A stretch of 64,000 bases of DNA from Mermis nigrescens (GCA_036768485.1 JAVLUZ010000339.1:1031001-1095000), one strand, 5' to 3'; counted from the first letter of the stretch, positions 30,955-45,040 are shown. Numbers and translations: made by a program. The notes: generated by a model from the sequence alone, not told the origin.

Positions 30955-31328
30955 TGGTTGGGGACCCCTTCCAATTCCGGAGTTGGTACACGTATATATG
31001 GTCAGACATATGACAGCTTAAAATTTTCCTGGGGGACGAAGGGGTATCTAGCCGTTTCCGAGATAAATGCCCCACTTTTCGGGCAAAAATTGCGAAAAAG
31101 TGGCCCGAAAACGCAAAAATCTACAAGATGTCTTTAAGGAAAGAGAGGAACGACTGCATTCTTATATTTTGCGCTTTACTTTCCGAAAGATTTTACAAAA
31201 TTTGGTTCTATTTCGTTTGAGTATCGAATTTCGGCGCGATTTGCTGCCAAAATTCGACGCACTTTACACTGGACTTAAATCTTCCTTCTGCAAAGAGTCT
31301 TATTCCCTGCTAATACGATAGTGCCGAG
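30955..31328. other. Spacer without a gene
   Basis: No repeat border or domain recognised. An 84-codon plus-strand open frame (31067-31321) is basic and featureless and I do not call it. Confidence 0.35.
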
Positions 31329-31579
31329 CATAGGTGGGCGGCACTGAAATTCTGGGGGGGCGCAAGAATTTCCAAAGGTCAATAAACGGCCTCAAAAATG
31401 GTGGTGCGGCGAAAAAACACCATTTTTCAACGTTTCCCACCGAGCCCCGTCCATTGGCATCAAAAAATTTCCAAAAAAACCAAATTTTAAAAATTGAATT
31501 CTGGGAGGGGGTATTTGGCTTCTGGGGGTATTTTGGTTTGAGGGTGCATACCCCAAACCCCTCCCCACGCCCAGTTATG
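31329..31579 (+). mobile_element. Family A MITE, copy 23
   Basis: Runs from CATAGGTGGGCGGC to GCCCAGTTATG. The flanking octamers TGCCGAGC and GGCCGAGC match at 7 of 8; the last C may belong to either the duplication or the element. Confidence 0.87.
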
Positions 31580-31792
31580 GGCCGAGCCGACCACAGATGC
31601 ACAGCATAGTCGATATGGGGGGAGGGTCAGCCATGGAGATATTAGGTGCCAAAATTTACTCAAAACTGGTATAAAGCCTACAATAATGTCAAAGTTACTA
31701 AGGCGGATTTTAGGAAAGGGGGCGACTGCCCCTGTCGTCAAAAAATAGATGGACATAACCAGGAATAGATGTGTTCTTAGACGATTAGAACC

Positions 31793-31991
31793 AGCAGCGG
31801 ATCAATGATTTTCGTAAGGGGAGCAGCGCGAAACCAGCTTTACGGGAAACATTCAAAAATAGGTCAAAAAACCACTCACGAGTGTAATAGCGTTTTCCGC
31901 CGTTTTGTGCAGTCTATTTTGAATAAAAATCATTTCTGGTGCAAAATTTATCGAAAAATTCCGCAGTTTTTGAGGAGCCGTCAAGAATACG
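31793..31991 (+). mobile_element. Family C element, left part
   Basis: Starts CAGCAGCGGATCAATGATTTTC, a mutated family C end, and continues with AAAAATAGGTCAAAAA as in 38232 onward. It is interrupted or truncated at the family F element that begins at 31992. Confidence 0.6.
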
Positions 31992-32435
31992 CGGTGTTTT
32001 TTTGTGTTCGGCAAAGATTTTTCCCGATGTGCAAAGACTTCGGGGACCGTCTTTGTACATGTGCAAGGAATTTTCGTTAGATAAAAGTGCAAAAAGGGTT
32101 CGGAAATTCGCAAAAATTTCGGGCGCTTCGCGCCGAATGCGTAATTGTGCGGTCTTTGTATCGTCATACTGTCAGAAATTGCATTTGGAAAGAGAAAATG
32201 TCAAAGTTTTCAGCGCTTCGCGCCGTTTTGAGACGGTTATTAGTGATTTTTGCCCTCAGAAGCCGGAAATTAGCTCAAATACACTACCAACGGTCGAACA
32301 ACTCTGTTTTTGCCACACTAAAATCGCTACTGTATCATATTATAGCACCCAAAATCTATGAGTACAAATGTACAAAGGCTTTTAAGGATCATCTTTGTAC
32401 ATGAACAAACGGACATTGTACAAAAAAAAACACTG
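31992..32435 (-). mobile_element. Family F hAT-type element
   Basis: Family F ends are CAGTGTTTTTTTTGTAC and its complement. Here they are CGGTGTTTTTTTGTG and GTACAAAAAAAAACACTG. Inside are repeated TTTGTAC and GTACAAAG palindromic motifs, two CGGCGCTTCGCGCCG-type palindromes (near 32121 and 32211), and a conserved block CACACTAAAATCGCTACTGTA. No target duplication is visible, because both flanks appear rearranged. Confidence 0.75.
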
Positions 32436-32445
32436 TATCCTGAAT

Positions 32446-32634
32446 CACCCCCAGAATTCAAATTTTGAAATTTTTTGCTTTTGTAGCGATTTTTTGATGC
32501 CATTGGATAGTGCTCGATGAGAAACGTACGAAAAATAGTGTTTTTTCGCCATACGACCACTTTTAAGACCATTTTTTGGACTTTTGAAAATTTTTTCAAC
32601 CCCCCCCCCCAGAATTTTGGTGCTGCCCACCTAT
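32446..32634 (-). mobile_element. Family A fragment, left part missing
   Basis: Reversed copy lacking its GC-rich terminal third. It starts at CCCCCAGAATTCAAATTTTG and ends GCTGCCCACCTATG. The loss coincides with the adjoining family F element. Confidence 0.8.
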
Positions 32635-32844
32635 GCTCGCCACCTATTTCGGGCCAATGAGAAGAGGGAGTGGGAACGCGACCGCCTCTTTAAATCCGCT
32701 TACAATTCTGGTCACTTTTGTCAGAATACTGATTTTGTTGGCGCTCTAAAAGCTTCTTTTTACGTTCATACACGTGCAAAAGATTTTGTGGTTCTTGCAA
32801 TGATTTATTGAGTGAATAATACACTTAGTATATTCAAACAGCCT

Positions 32845-33010
32845 CAGTGGCGGATCCAGGATGTTCCTAAGGGGGAAGGAACCATGACTTGGGCGGAAAA
32901 ATTAGCCGTCTTGACCCAAAAATCGCTAAAAATCACTGAAAAATCCTTAATTTTGCGCACTATTTTGGGCCGATGGGGGGGGGCGGCCACCCCCGCCAAA
33001 TCCGCCCATG
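32845..33010 (+). mobile_element. Family C MITE
   Basis: Starts CAGTGGCGGATCCAGG and ends AATCCGCCCATG. It has a perfect 8-bp duplication AACAGCCT (32837-32844 and 33011-33018). Confidence 0.93.
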
Positions 33011-33018
33011 AACAGCCT

Positions 33019-35760
<2,742 letters not shown>

Positions 35761-35838
<78 letters not shown>
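35761..35838. repeat. (TA)n microsatellite, right arm
   Basis: Thirty-nine TA units start immediately after the family B element and end 15 bp before the splice donor of the adjacent minus-strand exon. Confidence 0.98.
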
Positions 35839-35842
<4 letters not shown>

Positions 35843-35853
35843 GGGTAGCTCAC

Positions 35854-36043
35854 CCGCGCGCCCTTAGGACGTCGACTTTGGTTGCATATGGTGGGACGGA
35901 CAAGGCGAATGGTTTGCGTTCATTTCTCGCGTCATTATCCGCATCCACCGAGTCAAACATGAACTCGGTGTTGGCATCTTCTCCGGTTTCGGCCTTCGAC
36001 TTACGGCCGAACAGGTTGCTCCAGTTGAATCGGGCCTTGCGAA
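35854..36043 (-). CDS. Internal coding exon of an unidentified gene
   Basis: A 190-bp GC-rich block on the minus strand is bounded by a splice acceptor (TTACTGTAG, AG at 36044-36045) and a strong donor (GG followed by GTGAGC at 35853-35848). One frame is open throughout and reads [19 protein letters not shown], then [16 protein letters not shown] and [16 protein letters not shown]. It has no membrane segment. The mix of basic N-terminal and acidic middle parts looks like part of a cytoplasmic domain. I do not recognise the family. It is on the same strand as Smoothened but 12 kb downstream of that gene's poly(A) signal, so it belongs to another gene. The other exons could not be found among the repeats. 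Alternatively it is an exon captured or stranded by transposition. Confidence 0.55.
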
Positions 36044-36609
36044 CTACAGTAAGCCGCATTTTGGGAAATTTCCCCAAAAAATAAAAGCGCAAAAATTAGT
36101 TAAACCAAGTTGTTATCGTTCATAAATTTGGGATTTTCAGCCCCGCCCAAGAACTTTGCAACCCTTTCAGAGTCGGCGATTTTTTAAAAATTTCAAAAAA
36201 ATCTTGAAAAACATGCTGCTTTAAGCGTTTTGGTCATCTGTGTACTCGAACGTGTCGAAGTTTCGGCGCTCCATTCACGTCTTGACTATATTTCCATCAA
36301 TTTATTCAATTTTTTTATTTTTTCAAATTTTTATTGTTTTTATGCTCTAGAAAGACAGAGCATTATCAGAAACGATGGAAAACAATGTTTTTGGAGTTCA
36401 GTCGGCCATTTTTGAGGTCAAAAAAGACATAGTAAAACTCCACTTCTTCTATAATTCATATCCTGTGAATATCTGGTGATAGGAATAGTGGCCGGGATTT
36501 GAATTGGTTGTAGGGAAGAATTAAGATTTTAATGCTGATATTCATTCTAATTTAATGACTTCAAGGCACATTTTTCGTTGTAAAATGTGAGTGGAAAAAA
36601 GTGGCACAA
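36044..36609. other. Intron-like AT-rich spacer
   Basis: Upstream of the exon acceptor on the minus strand. AT-rich, with no further exon recognised. A degenerate family E stretch may lie at about 36230-36440. Confidence 0.35.
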
Positions 36610-36617
36610 ATGAGAGG

Positions 36618-36786
36618 CAGGCACGTATTTTTGGGGGCATTGGGGGTTTGGACCACCACAAAATTCAAAAAATTGGAAAAATAAGACTTTTTAAGCCTTT
36701 TTTGTGCAATTTTTGGCTTTTTGGGCTCAGTCCCCCCAAAAATTGGTATGGGTCCTCCCAAAATAGGACGGCCAGCTAAGTGCCTG
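36618..36786 (+). mobile_element. Family D MITE
   Basis: Starts CAGGCACGTATTTTTGGG and ends GGCCAGCTAAGTGCCTG. The flanks ATGAGAGG (36610-36617) and ATGACAGG (36787-36794) match at 7 of 8. Confidence 0.9.
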
Positions 36787-36794
36787 ATGACAGG

Positions 36795-37164
36795 CATATA
36801 AAAATTCGACGCTATCGATGTATTTCGGGGGTCAAGTGCCAGTCGGTGAAAAAATATTCAAAACTTTTGGCTCGATGGAACCGTAGCAATTTTAAAAAGC
36901 ACTGCCAAGGTTGAAAGAGGGCAAAAATCGACCTAGAATCATGCTTTATGAACTGTTTAAGTACAGTATGAAGTAATTTTTTAACTTTTTTTCGATTCTA
37001 ATCTTTTTTGCCCCCATTATCCTCATGAGATTCGCTAACTTCTTTCTTGGGCTGAAAAAATTAATAACCCAAAGATTCATAGAATTTGGGTAATTGGGAG
37101 GGCCCATCTTCTGGATTCGATCGTCATTCCACGTGGGTGCACACCTGAGCAATGGGTTCAACTC
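36795..37164. other. Short spacer
   Basis: No feature recognised. Confidence 0.35.
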
Positions 37165-37172
37165 GGTATCAA

Positions 37173-37325
37173 CATGCAAGTATCTCTGGGGAATGGGGTT
37201 CGGACCCCCGATATTCAGAAAAATCGGAAAAACGTTATTTTGTGCTATTTTTGGTTTTTTTTTGTCCTAGTTTCTCCAAAAATTGGCGTTGGTCTCCTTA
37301 AATAGGACGGCCAGCTATGTGCCTG
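37173..37325 (+). mobile_element. Family D MITE
   Basis: Starts CATGCAAGTATCTCTGGGG and ends GGCCAGCTATGTGCCTG. It has a perfect 8-bp duplication GGTATCAA (37165-37172 and 37326-37333). The same octamer flanks the family D element at 51092-51523. Confidence 0.9.
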
Positions 37326-37499
37326 GGTATCAACATTAGACCGTTCGGTATCATCGGTCAAGGCTTCGAGTATCAACAAGAATTTTAAGTAAAAAATTCA
37401 AAGACAAATTCAAAATAGAATCAAAACATATTGAAGCACAAGAAATGGAAGTAATAACATAAAAAATGCATACCAATGGACCAACTAAGCAATACATAT

Positions 37500-37725
37500 C
37501 AATCAATAAATATTAGATCAGCCAGCCATCCAACCAACCAACCCAGCAACCAGCCAAACAGCCAAACCAACCAACAAACAAAACAAACAACCGACTGAAC
37601 AACTAGCAACCAACAACAACAACCAACCAACCAACAAACTAATCAACCAATCAACAAAGCAACCAACTAACCAATTGACCAAATAATCAATCAAACAACC
37701 AACCAGCCAACCAAAATATGCAACT
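37500..37725. repeat. CAACC-rich low-complexity tract
   Basis: Imperfect repeats of CAACCAACCAAC, AACCAGCC and CAATCAAC. It is complementary in character to the (TTGG)n tract near 60.0-60.2 kb but degenerate. Confidence 0.9.
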
Positions 37726-38231
37726 GTGTACTCATTTGACTACGAGCAGTATAATAAAATAAAGTTGATTGCTAAAATTAGGGTGGCCACTGGTTTCCCA
37801 AAATAAAATTTCCGGGTTTTTCCCGGGTTTCCCGGGTGATTTATGGACAATTTCCCGGTTTTAAATCATGCTTTAAACGCACACTATATACGAAGAAGTG
37901 TCATGATAAGAACATGAAAAAGGATAAGGCACAAGCAACTTGTAATCAAACAAATGCAAATACTACACGAAACGTTTTGGAACAATCATAATTTCTTTTT
38001 CAATGATGCTAACGAGTTGTCGATAGCAGTTTTCACAGCCTATAATATAGTACAGTAGCGATTTTAGTGTGGCGAAACAGGATTTTCGATCTTTGGTTGT
38101 AATTCAGCTAATTTCTGGGTTTCTCACGCCTAAAATTACTAAAAATTGACTCAAAACGGCGCGAAGCGCCGGAAAATTTGGCATTTTTCCATTCTAGATG
38201 TAAATTCTGTCATTTTAAAGATATATAGGAT

Positions 38232-39290
38232 CAGTGGCGGATCTAGAATTTTCTTAAGGGGGGGGGGGGGCGGTATCCCAACTTTTCCAGAAAAAGTCAA
38301 AAATAGGTCCAAAAATTTGCTCATAATGCGCAAAATGGCGTTTTTTCGGTGTTTTAGGTTGTATACTTTTACATAAGATCACCTGACGCAATATTCTTTC
38401 TAAAAAATTTAAAAATTTTAGACAATTTTGTGCGAAAAAATCATTAAATTTCTTTGTCTTCAAGGAAAAATCTGGCGCGAAGCGCCGAAAAGTTTGTGAA
38501 ATCAAGGCGGATAGACGTCTAGAAGCATGATTTACTGCTTGATTTCCTGTATTTATACCATTTGATGCGAAACCTCGAAATTTTTAATTGAAAAAAAGAA
38601 GAAAACTATGCAAAAATAGATGTTAAAATTGTTTTAAAACATACATGCACAGAAAATGGCTTCCAGGCAGTGTTTCTTTTGTACAAGGTCCGTTTGTACA
38701 TATACAAAGATGGTCCCTAAAAGTCTTTGTACATTTTGTACACAAAAACTTTTGGATACTATGATATAGTACGGTAGCGACTTAAGTGTGGTGAAAACAG
38801 ACTTGTTCGACCTTTAGTAGTGAATTTTGGCTAATTCCTGGTTTTATGAGGGCAAAAATCATTAAGAGTCGTCTTAAAACGGCGCGAAGCGCCGAAAAAT
38901 TCGACATTTTTCCTTTCGAAGTGTGATTTCTGCTATTATAAAGATATATAGGACACACAATTCCTCATTACGGCGCGAAGCGCCGAAAATTATTGCGAAT
39001 TTCAGACCTTTTTGCGGTTTTTGTCTTCCCGAAAATCTTTGTACATCTACAAAGATGGTCCCGAAAATTCTTTGTACATCGGGAAAAATCTTTGCCAAAT
39101 ACAAAAAAACGTGCTTCCATGTCGCCAAGGAAGTAAATAAATGTCATTAATAGGTATCATCCGGCGCGTAGCGCCGGAAAAATTTGAGAAGTTATGGTCA
39201 CTGACGGCCAAAAATCATTGCAAATTGCTTATCCATTCTTTATCTCGCCAAATATTTTTTTGGCCAATGGGGCGACCGCACCCCCACCGC
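38232..39290 (+). mobile_element. Family C long element, interrupted by family F
   Basis: Starts CAGTGGCGGATCTAGAATTTTC and matches the 46191-46810 element in reverse order. The far end (CCAATGGGGCGACCGC) is recognisable but its terminal repeat is missing. It is split by the family F element at 38668-39113. Confidence 0.75.
38668..39113 (-). mobile_element. Family F element, empty site known
   Basis: Starts CAGTGTTTCTTTTGTAC and ends ATACAAAAAAACGTG. The flanks CTTCCAGG (38660-38667) and CTTCCATG (39114-39121) match at 7 of 8. The unsplit family C copy at 46191-46810 shows the empty site (CCTGGAAG on the plus strand, 46379-46386). Inside are two GGCGCGAAGCGCC palindromes and paired CTTTGTACAT motifs. 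Confidence 0.92.
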
Positions 39291-39934
39291 CCCTTGTCTT
39301 CCCGAAAATCTTCCCAAAACCAGAGTTGATTGACTTTTGATAGGGTATTTTAGCTAATTTCTGAGTCTTTAGGGGCAAAAATCACTAAGAATCGTCTTAA
39401 AACGGCGCGAAGCGCCGAAAAATTTGATATTTTACCCTTTGAAATGCAATCTCTGCCATTATAAAGATATATAGAACACACAATTATTCATTTCGGCGCT
39501 AAGCGCCTAAAATTTTTGCAAATTTCAGACCTCTTTTGCAATTAAAGTCTTCACAAAAATCTTTGTACATAGGTAAAAATCGTTACCGAGTACAAAAAAA
39601 CACTGTTGCAAAAACGTCTTAGCTAACAATAGTACAAATAGCAACATCAAACAAAGAGAATACACAAATAGCAATCAACGATGTGATAATTTGCGAGAAG
39701 AAAAACGGAAATAAATGCTACATGATAAAATATAAAAACTCGTAAACTAGTATGATACTAAAAGTGATAAAAAATTTAACATTGTACTATTAATTCAATA
39801 TTTTTGGCCTCCAAAAACTGAGTTCAAACTGAATTTCTTGACGAAAATCCCGGGTTTTTCCCGGGTGCCGAAAAAATTCCCGGGCTTTTCCCGGGTTTCC
39901 CGGATTCCCGGGTGAGTGGCCACCCAGTAAAATG

Positions 39935-40835
39935 AAAATTCGATCGCAAGATATTATGCAAAATGTATGACGAAATATGCATCTACTTACGTAGATCATT
40001 GCAAAATTTATTGATAAGCATTAGATTATAATTACAAAATTATTATTTTTATTATTATAATTTTTTTATTATCGAAACCGATTAAGCTCTCTCCGTAATT
40101 CGACCGATAAAAAAAGATACATAATGCGCATAGAAATTCATTATTTCTTTGAAAATCGTGAGGTAAATTTTCACAACAAAACAACCATTTTTGAAAATGA
40201 CAACCGACCAAATTTTTCTCGCTCCCGGTATCAACGGGGAGACCGGCCATTGCCCAGGTATGCATGGGCGTGAGGGTTCAGCAGAACCATAAAAATCCAA
40301 ACCCCCAGAACCCCTTATAAAAAAAAGAATTGATGGCAGAAATAAATTCAGGAAAAAATGAAAATAAATCCCAAAAATCGGCCACTTTTCAAAAAAAATG
40401 TAAATAACTTCGGTGACCAGGAATGCAAAAGATCGCCTTAAAGAAACTAAAAAAGCTATAATCTGCTCAAAAATTAGAAGTTTTAAAATATTGAAATTTC
40501 GAAGCAGGTGGGGTTGGTCAACTTTAGCAAAAGTACCCCATCGCCCAATTACGCGCCATGTCTGATAAAATTAAATTTTTCGAAGAATCACGAAACAAAT
40601 CAATTCCCTAAGAAGCTTTAAGCAAAAGACTGTGTCCTTATCATTAAACTTAAGCACGCGTAAATTTAAATTTTCTGCAAGTAATTATAAAATTCATCAT
40701 GATTAAAAATTTATAGAAGTGCGATTAGAAGTAAACTGACCGAAACACGGTCTATAAGGATGGTTACGCGGGCGTAGTTTGATCAAATAATGAGAAAGTC
40801 TCGATATAAAAAATTACAGTATATGTATGCAAGTA
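39935..40835. other. AT-rich spacer, no gene
   Basis: Contains a short family A/I-like fragment near 40251-40262 (GCCCAGGTATGCATGGGCG), otherwise unassigned AT-rich sequence. Confidence 0.4.
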
Positions 40836-40843
40836 TATACAAC

Positions 40844-41027
40844 CAGGGGCGGATTTAGGGGGCGGGGGGGCGGGGGGCGGCCGTCCCCCATTGGCCCAAA
40901 ATAGTGCGCAAAATTAAGCATTTTTGAGCGATTTTTCTAGCGATTTTCGGGTTAAAACGGCTAATTTTTCCGCCCGAGTCAGGGTTCCGCCCCCCCCCCC
41001 CTTAGGAAAATCCTGGATCCGCCACTG
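40844..41027 (-). mobile_element. Family C MITE
   Basis: The ends are CAGGGGCGGATTTAGG and CCTGGATCCGCCACTG. It has a perfect 8-bp duplication TATACAAC (40836-40843 and 41028-41035). Confidence 0.94.
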
Positions 41028-41035
41028 TATACAAC

Positions 41036-41452
41036 CGCATTAAAGTTATATTTAGAAACTCGCAAAAAAGAATAAAAATAGCCGATATAAAACGAGAAAT
41101 ACAAATGCGCAAACAAGCTTATGGAATAATCCTTATAGAGCTTGCGATTATTTATTAATAATTCTTAAGCAATCTATTACCCCTAAAACCCGGCTAAAAT
41201 TTTGAGATTTTTACAAAAAAATGACGACGTGGAATCATTTAGGAGAGATAAACATACTACACTTCAAAAACGTTGATTTTTTTGAAAGACATTGGGAAAA
41301 AGGTAAGAATATAAATTAATAAAAAAGTCAATAATTAAATATAACAATAATTAAAATTCTAATTTAGAAATACATATTTATTGGAAAGAATAGAATATAG
41401 ATGCCGATTAAATAAAAATGTAAATATACATTAAGTAAAATAAATACTAATA
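41036..41452. other. AT-rich spacer
   Basis: Very AT-rich, no feature recognised. Confidence 0.4.
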
Positions 41453-41460
41453 CTTTTAAT

Positions 41461-43226
41461 CAGTGATCGTACGGGGTCAGATTTTCACCCCCGATCGGGG
41501 TCGGGGTCGGGGATGAAAAACCCCGGTTTTTGGGGTCGGGGTCGGGGTCGGGGTTGAAGATTAACAATTAAGATTGCATGATTATATACCAATTTGAAAA
41601 GGATAAAAACGATACCTTCACTTGTTTGTAGAGCATACTAATAAAGCTGGTTATGTTCAACATTTTATTTTCATTCCAAGTTCAAACATGGTTTTAGCAA
41701 TTTAGCATTACTTTCAATTTTAATCACTAACCGCTCTCGCTTTTTCGTTTTCTTCCACAGTTTTTTCAGAACGGTTTTCTATGGCGCACTGATTGTAGAG
41801 GAGCCAATGGCGCGAAGCGCCGAAAATTTTCGAAATTTTTAGCGTTTTCATGTAAAATTTACGCCTTTCTATTGACAAACAGTTCGGAAATCATAAGTGG
41901 CGCAAAGCATCAAGAAATTCAGTCATATTTTACCGCCCTAAGACAATAATCGGCGGTGCTAAGCGCAGGAGAATTTTGACGTTTTTACTCTTTAAACTCA
42001 ATTTATACCGCTTAAATCATACAGAACAGATAAATCCAATTGCGGCGCGAAGCGCCGAAAATTTTTAAAAATTCCTAATCCTTTTACCTTTTCTGTCCTC
42101 CTAAAAATCTCTTTCAACATGTAGAACGAGATTGTACGGCTAGGGGTCTGGGGTGGCGCTCAAGCGCCCCCAGTGAGGTCCAGAGCAGAACCCCTGAAAA
42201 TTTTGTAAAAATGCACTCCAATTTTTAATTGGTAAAGTTAAAATTTTCGCAAATTGGCAAAATCTCGGTTCTGAATCAAGTCCAAAAAAACTCTAAATTG
42301 ATGAACACCTACACTGCACAAAACTTCTGAGCTGAAATGCGTTTTTCGACCTCTGCTAAGTATGTAGCGCAGCAACGGGTCGCAACCAATAAGTCATTGA
42401 AAGATGTATCAATTAGAATTTTGTTCTTACCATTTTCAGGCCCATTTGCGGCCTTCTTATTAACTAGTTCAGAAAACAGAAAATGCGCAAAAACATAAGA
42501 AAATTTGGCCTTTCCTTTCATTTGGAATAGAATTATGTGTCCTTGTAAAGAAAGATAAACAAAGCAGAGAATAGACAAATTGGTATGCAAACATTTTTCG
42601 CACTTTTACTATTATTTTCAACAAGCATGTGCAGTTTCATTCAATGAACTAATAGTGCATTAAATCACTAAAGTGCTGCGAAGTGCTGGATTATTTTAAC
42701 AGATTCAAGCTTTTAAATTCATTGGATCTGTATAACAATAAATAATAATGACTCGGCGCGAAGCGCCGGATAATTTCGACGTTTGTGCCTCTTTAAACTC
42801 AATGTTCTGGACACATTGCGCCAGAAAAATCAGCATAATTTCTGAAAAATTCCGGGGGGGCATGTGCCTGAAAAATTCCGGGGGGGGCATGTGCCACCAT
42901 TCCCCCGGCTACGTCTGTGATTCCGCAGTAATTTCGGCGCAATTCATAATGGAAAATATGCGAACATGTATGTACGTCTTGACAACATGGCGACCAGGCG
43001 TACTTTTTATGAAATATCGCGAGTGTCGAGTTTAACATATTAATTTTGCTGGTGAATGAATCGTCCTTGTTCCGAATTTATTTTTTGTTATTTTTACAAT
43101 TCTTCTATGTGCCAACAAATAAAATGCAATATTTCACCCCCGAAAAAGGTTCAACCCCGACTCGAAAAATCGGGGTCGGGGTTTAGGCCGGGGTTTTTCG
43201 GGGTCGGGGTCCCCGTACGATCACTG
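41461..43226. mobile_element. hAT-type element with GGGGTCGG-rich ends
   Basis: Has perfect 16-bp terminal inverted repeats, CAGTGATCGTACGGGG and CCCCGTACGATCACTG, and a perfect 8-bp duplication CTTTTAAT (41453-41460 and 43227-43234). Both subterminal regions are tandem GGGGTCGG / GGTCGGGGTTT repeats in opposite orientation. The 1766-bp interior holds three or four GGCGCGAAGCGCC palindromes (41809, 42044, 42755) and a pair of GAAAAATTCCGGGGGGG units near 42845-42890. No transposase was recognised, so it is classed as non-autonomous. Confidence 0.92.
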
Positions 43227-43234
43227 CTTTTAAT

Positions 43235-43789
43235 TCAGAAGCTTTAAGAAAAGTATAAATATAACTTTATAAAAATATATTTATATAATTAAATTTTCAA
43301 ATTTATAAATACAGAAACGATTTTAAGCACAACAAAGATATTTAACTTAAATCCAAAAATTCATACATATCATACTGTTTTCGAAATTTTGACTATGACA
43401 CCAAATTTGAAAAAAATCGTAAAAAATGAAGTAAAATTTGAACAATTTGGAAAGCTCAATTATCTTTCTAGAATAAACTATACAGCTATGCTATTCGCTA
43501 TTTTTTCAATTCGACTTTGTCATCATTTTTAACACCAATTGGACATAGAAACGATCGAAAATTCCGTAAATTTAGAATGTTAAATATTCTGCGAAGAAAA
43601 GATTCAGAAAACGAAAAAAGCGAATACAAGTAGCTTCGTAAAAAATAAATCAGACAAAATCGGACACAGATATATACTGTAAAAGATAAACTGGGACAGT
43701 TATAAATGGCTTGTAAACAAAAATAAACAAGAACGACAACATGTTAAACACAAGAGAATGGGGGTGCGGGGTATTAATCCCATCCGAGG
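43235..43789. other. AT-rich spacer
   Basis: Very AT-rich with no supportable feature. Confidence 0.4.
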
Positions 43790-44215
43790 TTTAGGTTTTG
43801 AACACTGATAGCTATACAACCATTTCGGCCGAAAAAGCATTGCGATATATCATTTTGGGCTCAGAAAATCAGCTATACAGCCTTTTTGGGTACAGAAAAC
43901 AAGCTCTTCTTTTCTGGGTTTCAAAAGGATATATAGCTACCAGGGGCGGATTTAAAGATAGGGGCGGGGGGCGGCCAACACCTCCCATTGGCCCAAAAAA
44001 GTGCGCAAAATTAAGGATTTTGAGCGATTTTTAGCGATTTTCGGGTTAAAACGGCTATTTTTCCACCCAAGTCAGGGTTCCGCCCCCCCCTTATGGGTAC
44101 CGCCCCCCCTTAAGAAAATCCTGTATCCGCCACTGATAGCCACTTTCTCGATTTAAAAAAACAAACTAAAAAGTTATTTTAAGTCCAAAAAGCTTATAGC
44201 AATATAGTCAAGCTT
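43790..44215. repeat. Dispersed family H with a nested family C element
   Basis: Family H is made of short phrases such as AGCTATACAGCC, TTTTTGGGCTCAGAAAA and GGCTATATAGCTA, repeated about every 40-60 bp. It recurs at about 54760-55260 and, reversed, at 59815-59930. Here a family C MITE interrupts it. The function is unknown and no open frame is maintained. Confidence 0.65.
43941..44135 (-). mobile_element. Family C MITE
   Basis: The ends are CAGGGGCGGATTTAAAG and CTGTATCCGCCACTG. The flanks ATAGCTAC (43933-43940) and ATAGCCAC (44136-44143) match at 7 of 8. Confidence 0.92.
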
Positions 44216-44472
44216 GACAATTAAAAAGTCTCTTTATCTGCCGAAAATGCATGCAAACGCGCTCACGTATGTCATACTCATAGATTTAAAATGTTAGGGT
44301 GGTCAGGAGAGGATGAAATAGATGATGTGAAGTCAGAGGGAGTGCAATTTGTGATTGACAGGGCAGTAAAATTTTTTTCAAGCTAGCTTAATTTTCCTGA
44401 AAATACACTATTTTAGGCCGAAATCACCCGTCACCATATATACATGATCTAGGTGGGAGGGGAAGTTTCAAT

Positions 44473-44656
44473 GACATGTGGGTGTAGGAGAGGCCTGTAC
44501 CCACAGAAGGCCGAATGACCCCCATAAAAAAACGCGAAATACACCCCCTTAACTGAATTTCTAAATTTTTTCTGTTATTTTGCGATTCTTTGATGCCAGC
44601 GGATAGTGCTCGATGAGAAAAGTTGAAAAACGGTGTTTTTTCGCCATACCACCATA
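44473..44656 (-). mobile_element. Family A fragment
   Basis: Reversed and degenerate at the left end (ACATGTGGGTGTAGG). The body from TTTCTAAATTTTTTC to CCATACCACCATAGATG is clear. The right terminal part is replaced by a family E start. Confidence 0.65.
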
Positions 44657-44954
44657 GATGCAGAGCATGGGCATTCTGGGGGGGTGAAATTATAAAGTGC
44701 CTTTTGTGAATCTAAAAATGGTAGAAACGTGTCAAAAACATCGTTTTCCAGCGTTTCTGATAGCATAAAAAAAATTCGAAAAAATCAAAAAAGTCGGTTT
44801 GGACAAATTGAACAATATACAGTCAAAACATAAGTATAATGGCGCCCGAAAATTTGACACTTTTAAGAAAATTGATAGCTAAACACTCTTAAAAAAGCAT
44901 CTTCTTACAAATTTTCAGGAAATTTTTGGTAACTTTCGAAAAATCAAGATCATG
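44657..44954 (+). repeat. Family E copy
   Basis: Starts near GCAGAGCATGGGCATTCTGG and contains GTAGAAACGTGTCAAAAAC and GGCGCCCGAAAATTTGACAC. Boundaries are uncertain. Confidence 0.55.
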
Positions 44955-45040
44955 TATGCATACAACCATTTTTATGACCATGTTTTCACCTTTAAAAATC
45001 TTGCCCCTAAATTTTGGTGCTGCCCACCTATAGTTACAAC

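Larger units (their letters stand above)
38157..39415. repeat. Cluster of GGCGC-GAA-GCGCC palindromes
   Basis: Six near-identical palindromes lie at about 38158, 38474, 38881, 38972, 39163 (loop GTA) and 39404; a mutated one is at about 39496. Each is CGGCGCGAAGCGCCG or a one-base variant, followed by GAAAA. They belong to nested family C and F elements. Similar sites recur through most of the window. Confidence 0.9.
37780..39926. mobile_element. hAT-type element with nested insertions
   Basis: The ends are AGGGTGGCCACT and AGTGGCCACCCA (11 of 12 complementary). Just inside both ends lie stacked TTTCCCGGGTTTCCCGGG motifs. The flanks CTAAAATT (37772-37779) and GTAAAATG (39927-39934) share a 6-base core, an eroded 8-bp duplication. 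Inside are family F sequence, a family C element starting at 38232 and a family F element (38668-39113) inserted into that. This makes a three-deep nest. No transposase is visible. Confidence 0.75.
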
